Below, one piece after another: positions 54,851 to 64,000 of a stretch of 64,000 bases of DNA; position 1 is the stretch's first letter; each line of letters begins with the position of its first letter. Made by a program: the position numbers and the translations under genes. Origin of the DNA: Anodontia alba (taxonomy: Eukaryota; Mollusca; Bivalvia; Lucinida; Lucinidae); assembly GCA_964016985.1 (NCBI GenBank), contig OZ024823.1, positions 35,321,687-35,385,686 of the forward strand, written 5' to 3'. The notes beneath the pieces are model-generated. The model ran no database searches. It was not told where the DNA came from and was given only the letters and a program-made list of their open reading frames with translations.

Positions 54851-56608
54851 AGCTCACCTGAGCACGAAGTGCTCAATGTGAGCTGTTGTTGTCAGTCATT
54901 GTCCGTCGTCCGTCCTGCGTCGTTCGTCGTTAGTAGTTCGGCGTGCGGCGTCAACAATTTGCTTTAAAACCTACTGCTCCTATACCACTGGGCCAATTAA
55001 CTTAATACTTGGTAGGAAGCATTGGGGTGACTTGTAGATAAAAAAATCGGTAAAGTTTTTCAGATCGAAAATCCAGGATGGCAGCTATGGCGGCCATCTA
55101 ATGATTTAGCGCTTTTTCTCCTGAATCAAAAAGGCCAATTGACTCGAAATTTGGTAGGAAGTATTGGGGCAACTTGTATATCAACAATAAAATTCTTCCC
55201 ATCGGAAATGCAAGGTGGCCGGCCATTTTTAAAATCTATTTCGCTCTTCGTCTCCTGAACTGAAACGCCAATTGACTCAAAACTTGGTAGGAAATATCGG
55301 GGCAACTTGTAGATCAAAAAAGCTAAAATCGTTTCGGTCGGTAATCTAAGATGGACACCAAAGCGACCAGTTTGAAAATCTATTTTGCCCTTAGGCTCCT
55401 GAAGCGAAATGCCAACTGACTTGAAACTTGGTATGAAGTATGAAGGTGACTTGCAGATCAAAAGAGCTAAAATCGTTCTGATTGGAAATCGAAGATGGAC
55501 ATCACTGCGGGTATCTTGCAAATTTGTTTTGGACTTCTTCTCCTGAACTGAAAGGCCAATTTACTCGAAAGTTGATAGGACATATCAGGGTGACTTACAA
55601 ATAAATAAATAGCTAAAATCATTCCGATCGGAAATCCAAGATGGCCGCCATGGCTGCCGGCTTGAAAATCTATTTTGCACTTATTTTCCTAAACTAAGAG
55701 GCCAATTCCCTCGAAACTTGGTATGAAGTATCAGGGCCACATGTAGATTGAAAAATAGCTAAAATCGTTCGTCGGAAATCCAAGATGGCCGCCAATGCAA
55801 CCATCAAGAAAGTCTATTTTGCGCTTTATCTCCTAAACTGAAAGGCCAATTGACTCAAAACTTGGTAGGAAGTATCGGGGCAGTTTGTAGATTAAAAATA
55901 GCTAAAATCGTTCCGATCAGAAATCCATGGCGGCCGAGCTCTTGAAAATCTAAATTGAACTTCTTCTCTTAACCGAGAGGCCAATTGACTTGAAACTTGG
56001 TAAGAAGATTAAGGGTGACTTTCAGATACAAAATAGCTAAATTTGCTCCGATCGGAAATCCAAGATGATCACCATGGCCGCCTTGACAGTCTATTTTGAA
56101 CTTTTCTCCTGAACCAAAATGCCAACTAACTTGAAACTTGGTAGTATCTGGCTGACATGTAGATCAAAAATAGCAAATTGTTCTGATCGAAAATCCAATA
56201 TGGCTGCCACAGTCGCCATCTTGAAAATCTATTTCCAACTTCATCTCCTGAACGGAAATGCCAACTGACTCGAAACTCGATAGGAAGTATTGGGATGACT
56301 TGTAGCTCAAAATAACTGCAGTCGTTTTGATCGAAATCCAAGATAGTCGCCCTAGCAGACATGTTGAAAGTGTATTTGAACTTTTTTCTCCTAAACCAAA
56401 AGGCAAATTGACGAAACTTCATTGGCATTGTCGAGGAGACTTGTATATCAAAAGTAGGTAAACGTTCTGATTGGAAATCCAAGAATCCCACCATGGCCAC
56501 CATATTGAGAATTTATTTTGTACCTTCTCTTGAACAGAAAGGCCAATTGACCCGAAACTTGTCTGGTATTCAGGTGAACGATACAGGGCCATCTTGGCCC
56601 TCTTGTTG
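54851..56608 (+). repeat. FamF-type repeat with ~12 tandem units of ~140 bp
   Basis: It starts AGCTCACCTGAGCACGAAGT, has a CGTCCGTCCTGCGTCG stretch, then units with GGCCAATTGACTCGAAACTT, TCGGAAATCCAAGATGGCCG and TTGAAAATCTATTTTG, and ends CCATCTTGGCCCTCTTGTT. Many units keep an ATGG/CCAT-type motif. It lies inside the intron. Confidence 0.85.
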
Positions 56609-56734
56609 TTTTTTATGAAACATTTATATATTTATATTTCATGATCTGCTGACTCGTACCTCAGCGTGATTGGCTTCATTTCTGTTATAGCTATAAAATC
56701 AAAGCTTGTATACACTTCCACCCTAACATTTCAG

Positions 56735-56811
56735 TTTGTGAAGATTGTAACGAGGATTACCATGGTGATTGTCCAGTACACGGCCCGCTGTTGTGGGTAA
56801 AAGACACAAAG
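56735..56811 (+). CDS. Zinc-knuckle exon of a PRDM9-like gene
   Basis: After the acceptor ACATTTCAG, 77 nt plus the one base left from the previous exon make 26 codons, FCEDCNEDYHGDCPVHGPLL then WVKDTK, ending at AAG|GTACAT. The C-x2-C ... C-x2-HG(P) pattern with a following W/FV.D is the pre-SET zinc knuckle of PRDM9/7/11-type histone methyltransferases, where it folds with the PR/SET domain. Splice phase agrees with the upstream exon. The SET exon and finger array are not seen in the remaining 7.2 kb, so the gene is either very extended or truncated. Confidence 0.8.
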
Positions 56812-56857
56812 GTACATGAAATACATACTTTTTAAAGGAAGGTAACTGTTGTCAAAA

Positions 56858-56890
<33 letters not shown>

Positions 56891-57200
56891 CTCTTTTCTT
56901 AAAGGGGGCTACTCTTTTGTTTCAGTCAAATAGTGTATGTGATGAGGTCATGATCAGATATACATGTATTCATATATTATATTTTCTTGACTTAAAATAT
57001 ACCAAGGGTTGCCTCGTAGAGCCGGAAGGGACTAGGGGTGTGTAGGTTTCTAAGGTCTGGTAAGTAAAATTGCCGAAGTTATTATATTGAAGTTTTCATT
57101 TTTGGAATAACATTTATTATAAAAAGTTAAGCTTTCATATAACATAAATTTTCAAGATAAAATAAGAAAAATTACATAAATTATATCCCTAAATATTTTC
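56812..57200. other. Intron or flank, poly-T tract
   Basis: A run of 30 T at 56,859-56,888. No gene seen. Confidence 0.5.
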
Positions 57201-57865
57201 AGCTCACCTGAGCCACAGGCTCAGGATGAGCTATTGTGATCACATACCATCCGGCGTCCGGCCGGCAGTCCGTCTGTCTGTCGACACCTTAAAACGACAT
57301 CTAATATGAAACCCCTGTGCCAATTTTCTTCAAATGTCATGTCGAGCGTTCTATTAAAGGGGGGGGGGTAAAAATTTAATCAGATGGTCTTGGACCGTTA
57401 ATTAAGATGGCCGCTGTGCCCATATATAGTAAAAATACTTATGAGATCTTCTCCTCAGCTATGAAATCTTTGAGACTGAATCTTGGTATATAGCATCGGG
57501 GACTCGAGGTGTGCCAAGTTTGTTCAAATGATGATCCCATGTTGACCTTTGACCTTTTTATGGCAAGGTCAAATTTGCGTCCCCCCTACATGTGTTGGGA
57601 AAATGTTAAAAAATCGTTTTCTCAAGTATTAAAGACTAATAGCTGAAACTTATAATATATGATTAAAGTAGTATAACTTTTTAGTTACAATCAAAATATT
57701 GTCCCCTGGGGTTTATCTGCCCTTACCCCTGGGCTTATACATGTGTAAAATCGTGTATTCTTTAAACGTCTTTCAAACCGCTTGACCAATTTCACAAGAT
57801 TTCACATGGGACCTTCGGTTGAAGGGGTATTGAAAATTTGTTCAAATATTCTGCACCATTGAAAA
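57201..57865 (-). repeat. FamF repeat, opposite orientation
   Basis: AGCTCACCTGAGCCACAGGC at left; the interior shares GCATCGGGGACTCGAGG and related blocks, as complements, with 8,328-9,322. Confidence 0.7.
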
Positions 57866-58608
57866 AAAAGAATCAAAATATATATAATACGTATATAATG
57901 CGCTGTCAAGACATCTTTTTGCTTCTTACACTGTGTTGTTGCGATGCGCTATGCAAAACACTTTCAAGACGCAACTTGAAAAAGTTCATTGTTTACGTCT
58001 TGTTTCTCTGAGTATTTACAGTAGTAAAGTATTAGTACATTGTTTTGCTAAGGCAAAATCTGAAATGTCTTGATAGTGTTTTGTTTCACCAAATTTTTAA
58101 AAAATGTGTTTTATTTGCGTTTTGGTTATACTATATTCAGTTTTTTGGTTGTATATTTTATGTGTATTGACAGTGTTTTGGTTCAGATGTATTTCCAGCC
58201 AATAGAAATGATTTTGGCAGTCATGTGACAACTCATTTCCTGCTTTTCAAATACTGGAGGGAACAACCATTAAGAACCCGGTAGTGATCAATGCCTTATG
58301 TTTTGAGGTCAGAAATTCTTTATCTTAAATGTAAATGAAATTACAGGAATTGATTATCTTGACAGATTTCAAACTAAAGTGAGTATTTTTATACTTTAAC
58401 ATATGATAAACTTTAACCTATGATTAATTGACACAGACTTTTAAATTAGTAAACAGTGTAATCATCTAAAGTTATTTTATATACATACCAACACATGCCA
58501 TCTATAATGACCTAAAACTTAATTTAATCATAAATCCGAATCCTGCACCAATGGCTGGGGCCACTAGAATTTACCATTAATGATACAGATAATATCAATT
58601 GTGCCTTT
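57866..58608. other. T/G-rich stretch with GCGTCTTGTTT-like motifs
   Basis: Recurring TTGTTTACGTCTTGTTT and AGTGTTTTGTTTC motifs also occur at 58,940-59,090. No ORF. Confidence 0.45.
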
Positions 58609-58719
<111 letters not shown>

Positions 58720-59661
58720 CCTAGGTTCTTTAGAAAAATCTTGATGAACTGTGATGCATGCTAATGTTTAGAAAACGTACAGTTTACAATGGAAACATGA
58801 GATTTAAGATTTTATGTTCTGAACCAGAAAGAAGAAATAAAAGAAGAGTTAACACAGGACAAGGAAAGGTTGTGTTATGCAAGCTCTTTTGACATATTAA
58901 CCCTTATTTCACCTTTTAGTAACTTGTAAGTGTATTGGTACAATGCGCATTGTTTGTGTTTTGTTAAGCGTCTTACTAGTGTGTTGTTTCTACAGTGCAT
59001 TGTTTGCGTCTTGTTTAAAAGTGTTTTGTTTCCATTTTGTTAATGTATCTTGATTGCGTTTTGCTTAGTTTTGCTTAGTGTTGTTGCGTGAAATGAGGTA
59101 ACTTGACGGATTTACTAAACAAAGTTTGTCAGGATGACACCACCAGATTGTCGTTTGCAAATATTCAGTGAGGCTACCCAATCTGGAAAGTAGACTTCAC
59201 AAAAACAAAACTAAACTCAACAGGAATTCCTTTAAAACAAAGACTGTTTTAAATTGTAACTTTTTATCTAAAACTATGCTTTACAAATGGTTACAATAAG
59301 CATGCAAAGATAATGAAAAGAAAACAAAACAAAAATGACACATAAGAGAAATACAAGTGGCTAACTTAACCAATGCCAGTCTTTGCCAGTAAACTAAACA
59401 GAAAGTCTGGGCAAAATTAAAATTTGGCACTAAGGGGTCTACGCTAAAAGGCACTAAAACTAAAACAACATGCAGGATTCAGAGCCAAACTAATGGTAAA
59501 AGGAAGGGGTGAAAAGTTAGAAAGATAGTCTGGAACTGTTTTGCTTTATTTATCTTGAACGCACTCCAGAGCACTTCGAATATTCAAGAACTCCCTATTT
59601 GTTTGACGATCAATAAAAATTTAAAGAGAGAAAAAAAAAAGGCAAATTTAGGAAACTGTCT
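58720..59661. other. AT-rich, no ORF
   Basis: Possible polyadenylation motifs exist on both strands: AATAAA at 59,609 plus, and its complement TTTATT near 59,543 for a minus transcript. No exon seen. Confidence 0.4.
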
Positions 59662-59759
59662 GATCATTCAGTAGACTCAAGCCAGGGTGCAACCGACATG
59701 CACTTTGGAGTGAAACCAACATTCACGCCTCATAATCCCAGTGAGAGGACTGAATGATC
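59662..59759 (+). ncRNA. Structured element, array copy 1 (98 nt)
   Basis: The outer stem GATCATTCAGT / ACTGAATGATC is perfect (11 bp), with inner CTCA / TGAG pairing. Two hairpins GTGCAACCGACATGCAC and GTGAAACCAACATTCAC each have a 5 bp stem and a 7-base ACCRACA loop. Putative RNA; no known family recognised. Confidence 0.55.
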
Positions 59760-59860
59760 TGTAAATATCAAAGAATTTTCTACACTTTCCGAAAGTCACA
59801 GAAAATTGAACTTCTGGGGGAAATGCTAAAAAATAGGGAAACAAACAAAAAAAAATGTCT

Positions 59861-59958
59861 AATTATTCAGTAAACTCAAGCCAGGGTGCAACCGAAATGC
59901 ACTTTGGAGTGAAACCAACATTCACGCCTCATAATCCCAGTGAGAAAACTGAATAATT
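59861..59958 (+). ncRNA. Structured element, array copy 2 (98 nt)
   Basis: The outer stem is AATTATTCAGT / ACTGAATAATT, again perfect. Two base pairs differ from copy 1 on both sides. The interior is nearly identical to copy 1, with loop ACCGAAA in the first hairpin. Confidence 0.55.
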
Positions 59959-60207
59959 GTGTTTCGTTATTCTCTTTTTTCTTATTAATCAAAAAATGGG
60001 ATGCAGATAAACTGTGACCTGGAATGCAGCTCTGTCAAGAGAAATAAGAAATTTGCTGTCCTTAAATGCTTGATCTCTGACAAAATAAGATTTTACCCAT
60101 ACTGAGGAAAGAGAAAGGAAAAATAAGAATAAAATTCTCAGCTGTTAATAATTTATAGCAAACTGACAAAACTGAAATTTCAAACATTAGTCTCTTACAT
60201 TTTTGGG

Positions 60208-60306
60208 GATTGTTCAGTAAATTCATTCATGTAGTGCAACCAACATGCACTATGGAGTGAAACCAACATTCACGCCTCAGTCTCTGGCTGAACAAACTGA
60301 ACAATT
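60208..60306 (+). ncRNA. Structured element, array copy 3 (99 nt)
   Basis: Outer stem GATTGTTCAGT / ACTGAACAATT, 10 Watson-Crick pairs plus one G-U on the plus strand. The inner stem is TTCA / TGAA where copies 1 and 2 have CTCA / TGAG. Both ACCAACA-loop hairpins are kept. Confidence 0.55.
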
Positions 60307-60528
60307 TTATAACCCCTCTAAAAGATGTGATGCTAATAGTTTCCTCAAGTATAGGCTACAAATTTTGTGCATCATCAATACTATATAAAATCCCAAGCAA
60401 TTGTTTTAGTATACCCCTTTATATACTTAACTAGAAATAAACAACAATAATAATAAAATCCGAGCTGTTCATGAACAGATTCTACAATATCAGAATATTT
60501 CACAACTGAATACAACACTTTAGCCTAC

Positions 60529-60620
60529 TGTTCAGTAAATTCAAATCCAGGTGCAACCAACATGCACTTTGGAGTGAAACCAACATTCATGCCTCATATT
60601 CCGGCTGAACAAACTGAACA
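60529..60620 (+). ncRNA. Structured element, array copy 4 (92 nt)
   Basis: Outer stem TGTTCAGT / ACTGAACA (8 bp), inner TTCA / TGAA. The second hairpin ends ATTCAT, making a G-U closing pair if transcribed from the plus strand. Confidence 0.52.
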
Positions 60621-60666
60621 ATATTTAATGTCTGTTCAAAATATCAGTCAACCTATATATTAACTC

Positions 60667-60755
60667 GACACAGTATGCACACAAGGCTTTCCATGAAACC
60701 AACATTCACAGTGCTTCACAACATTCACATGTCAAGTGAAACAACAAGCAGTGTC
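60667..60755 (+). ncRNA. Diverged fifth copy
   Basis: GACAC / GTGTC ends enclose a TGAAACCAACATTCA hairpin and TTCACATGTCAAGTGAA. It resembles the others in loop sequence and layout only. Confidence 0.3.
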
Positions 60756-63700
60756 CATACATGCATGTACTTTTCAAATACTACAAAATAATTAAGTAAA
60801 TATTTTCCCAAAATAGTTCTAAGATATTTTCTAATGTATTTATACAAGAATTCAGCTCAGTATTAATTTTATAAAATTATTTAAAATTAATTTAGCTTAT
60901 TAAATTCCAGAATAAGTAAATATCTTACTTTGATTCCAATTTCCAAAGCCAAAAATAAAAATTAATTAAAAATTATATCAGAATGAAGAGCTGTAGTTTT
61001 AGTGGTAACAGTTAGGAAGCTGGGAGCAGAATGGCAAAAACTGGCAATGAATCTGTATATAAAGAGCAGAAATTCCTAAGCAATCACATGACATTGGTCA
61101 TTTTACAAATAAGGGAATTGCATAAGACTTTAGACCAGTCCATTTTTCAGAGGTGTGTTATCCTCACTGTCACTGACAAGTCTTGAAGTTAAAAACGTTT
61201 ACTTATATTAAAAATATCGAGAATAGTTTCCAATGGCTGGACTACGCAATTACCCAATCAAGTAAAAAGACATTTATTTCCTTCTGCATTAAATATTTAC
61301 TGCTCTGAAACTCTGTGCAACCCTTTGTTTTTAATTAATATTAATCAGCCCACTAAATTTAAAACATTACCAACAGTCTATTAATAACATAGAAAATGAA
61401 ATATTTATTAACTGTCTAGTAGAAAGACATTGCAAACCAGCACCATATTTGCATTTTACTATTTAAAAATTAAGTTTTCTACCTAGCTAACAATGCAGTA
61501 GCAGCTCATAAAATCAAATTTTCCTATGCACTATTTTTTCCTTAAATCTGAGAAACCTGGAGATTCCTACACTTAGCTCATTAATATTCATAAGCTGTCT
61601 GTTAATTTTGGGATGTTGCCATTTTTTTGGAATTATTTTGCTAAATATTTTGGAATTAAGGTATTAGCCTTCATAATTTCAGTTTGTATATTAATTGTTT
61701 CACTACATCTGAATCTGTTATAAAAGTTTTGCAACAGCCAGTTTCTTGAAAAACTTTATTTGTTCTCAAAGTTCCCAGATAGAAAGGAATCTGGGTCAAT
61801 TTATAGCCTATAAATAGATTCTGCTAATGTAAAAACAAATCTTATAATTTGTCAAAAAACAGTATATACTGCATGAAATCACTTAAAATAGATCTTTAAT
61901 TTCCAATTTACAATCAGTTCAGCACTCAAACACTTATGAAAAAATTCAGAAAATCAATATATTGATTTTGCTATCCTAAAGTCAAGGTCAGGTCAGTGCA
62001 GAGAATCATGAATGAAATTCCTTCTACACAATTGGTTCTAAAAATAGATACACCATTACTATACACTAAACCTTTGGAATGATGCTGGTATTACAGTGCA
62101 CACAACTCTTTATCATTCAGGTCAATTTATGTACATGTACCTATAACTCCAAGATCATGAGAAAAATTGCACTTTAATCTGGGATTCCTGGATAAGAAAA
62201 CCAGCTTGCATTCACATAGATACTTTTGTCACAAACTACTAATTCACTAAAACTAAACAAATAATAAAACAGTACAATAGTCCTGAGCCTGCTAAAGTTT
62301 GATGTCCACTGACAGTGACATTTTAGACACTTTTTTCAAACCTACAACAGGAAAACTAACTGCTAGGTCTTTATTGAATTATCTTTCTTTATAATCATCA
62401 ATGTGGAAAAAAAATAAATAAATAAAATAATAATAATCATAAACAACAAAACAAATTAACCTAACAGGCTCGTGGCATAACGAATAATCGGTGACAGATA
62501 GACCACAAAGTGATCACATTAAAATTCAGGTCCACAACAATGCACCCTTTTCCAAAAGAAAAAATGTATAGGGAATGCATTTTTTCTGATTTCGTCCCCG
62601 AAATCCATATTCTTAATTTCAAATTTAATCATTAAATTCCTGTGATCATTTTGAATTTACATCAACAATGTTCAGTTAAAATATTTACATCAGTATGTTG
62701 GCTGGCACATATGGACTAAAATACTCTTTTGGCATATGCTTATGAATTTTTTCCCCTTGTATATGATTGTCAAAATATCAGTTAACTAACAGCTACCTTG
62801 ATACCACTGAATCAGCTAGGGAATAAATGTGCAAAACAAAATGACTAGGTTTGCTGTTAAAAATCACAACATTAACTGGCAAACAAGCAAGTAAAACAAA
62901 GAGAAAACTCTTGAGTATGTATTTGTCACATTCTGTGCCAACCAGAAATGGTTAAACATCAATAAACTCCTTTTAAGTATGCAATCCTACCCAAACCTAC
63001 ACGGCATGCCATATATAGGTACTTACTATCAGGCCAAACCTTACAAATAAAATATCCACCAAATGCTTCATTTGAAACCTAGTCCATAAATGTATATATA
63101 TATTTTTTTAATTTGTTTTGTTTTGTAGTTTAAATGAATTTGAAGCAACAGACTAAATGCTTCTCAAGAGTAAAAGGACTAGGGCATAGTTGAACATTTA
63201 TAGGTATTCAAAATAGTGAATCTTTCTTTTGAAATAAGATAATTTTCAGAATATTCAAAGCAGATGAAGATTTATGCATGACACGTATTTTGGCTATATG
63301 CACAACTACTATTACATAAACATAAACATTTACTAAAATCTCTGTGATATGCAATATATATGCACGGCTACGCCATCAGCATAATACAAGATAGGCTCAT
63401 GTATGTTTTTGAACACAATGTGGTTGAGTGTTTGTCATTAACAATTTAACAAAATTGTCAACAACAACAAACACTTAGCTTCAATATAACCAGGGAATAA
63501 TCAGGCCTATATTACTCCCTAATCTTTGTTATGGCCAAATGCAATGGACTTAAGTCTGGTAACTTCTTGTAAGTCATTCTATTACTTATTCACCGTGCCC
63601 ATAACTTACAGTAATTATAGGATTGATTTGCAGCTGGCATAACATACACCATTTGCAAACATTGTAATAGTAAAAATAATAATACTAAAACAAAAAATAT

Positions 63701-64000
63701 ATGTAAGAAAAATAATGTGGATTACAAGAAAAGATATACAAATATTTACACACTTCTGCACCTTGTGTAAGGAGAAATGATGCTCTTAAAATGAATACTA
63801 ATAGGTCCTGAATGCTTTAATTGCTCAACATCTAGCTTGCTAAGTGACAACATCACAACCAATGGAAACTTTAAAGTCGGAATGAATCACTGACTTTACA
63901 AAAATACTGCACAGAGGCAATGACTGTGGTAGACCATCTTGAAAACCAAACATGTAGATATCGAAACTCTGGAAATGCAATAAAGCACATTGCTCCATAT
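60756..64000. other. AT-rich tract without ORFs or named repeats
   Basis: None of the repeat families of the rest of the window occurs here and no ORF of 60 codons exists on either strand. It could be a long 3' UTR, a long non-coding RNA, intron or spacer. I see no splice-bounded exon. Confidence 0.45.

Noticed and set aside
55126..56503. Minus ORFs of 80-131 codons
   Set aside because: Shadows of the ~140 bp tandem units.
59662..60755. CRISPR-like array
   Set aside because: The host is eukaryotic, the repeats are ~95 nt with covarying stems and the spacing is irregular; no cas genes.

Overview
The window looks like nuclear DNA of an invertebrate animal, most likely a marine bivalve mollusc. 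The reasons are GT-AG introns, AT-rich DNA packed with short foldback (MITE-like) elements, a DIRS-type tyrosine-recombinase retrotransposon, a Methuselah/adhesion-like receptor and a PRDM9-like zinc-knuckle exon. The species is an inference. There are few host genes and most of the sequence is transposon-derived. I use working names for repeat families. FamA: ~280 bp, ends CATCACGAAAAC / GTTTTCGTAATG, large central palindrome. FamB: ~200 bp, CAGCAGACGACATTTTG ends, palindromic. FamC: ~70 bp, GCAAACAGTG / CACTGTTTGC. FamD: ~530 bp, ends CTTTCGACATCTTTCAG. FamE: ~250 bp, contains TTTCCGCCATTT. FamF: GCTCACCTGAGC ends. Pal107: exactly 107 bp, palindromic.

Layout. 0.9-2.6 kb: satellite of ~128 bp units, lying in an intron. 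2.70-4.33 kb: last exon of a seven-transmembrane receptor broken by one in-frame stop. 4.3-10.9 kb: repeats, including a 28-residue LINE remnant between two FamA copies. 10.97-12.43 kb: LINE reverse transcriptase with a C-terminal zinc finger cut by a stop. 12.5-19.5 kb: foldback elements, a TIR element with five ~325 bp tandem units, and a long (TA)n. 20.3-26.3 kb: degenerate Ty3/gypsy-like element (tandem-repeat ORF, gag, CCHC knuckle, split RT) interrupted by FamA copies and another repeat block. 27.7-31.5 kb: two copies of one unit, the second carrying a 711 bp TIR transposon. 32.76-38.94 kb: a structurally complete DIRS element inserted in a FamB copy. 39-52.4 kb: more foldbacks, a tRNA-derived SINE with target duplication, a Tigger-like MITE and nested insertions. 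53.25-56.81 kb: two phase-compatible exons of a PRDM9-like gene. 56.8-64 kb: AT-rich DNA with no sizeable ORF, holding a tandem array of ~95-nt structured elements whose stems covary.

The most novel signals are the structured array at 59,662-60,755 and the three Pal107 copies, whose arms change in step. The nested insertions allow a relative dating of families: FamA and FamB are older than the DIRS, the SINE and a ~380 bp TIR element, each of which interrupts one of them. Nothing here forms an operon or pathway; the host genes are independent fragments among repeats.
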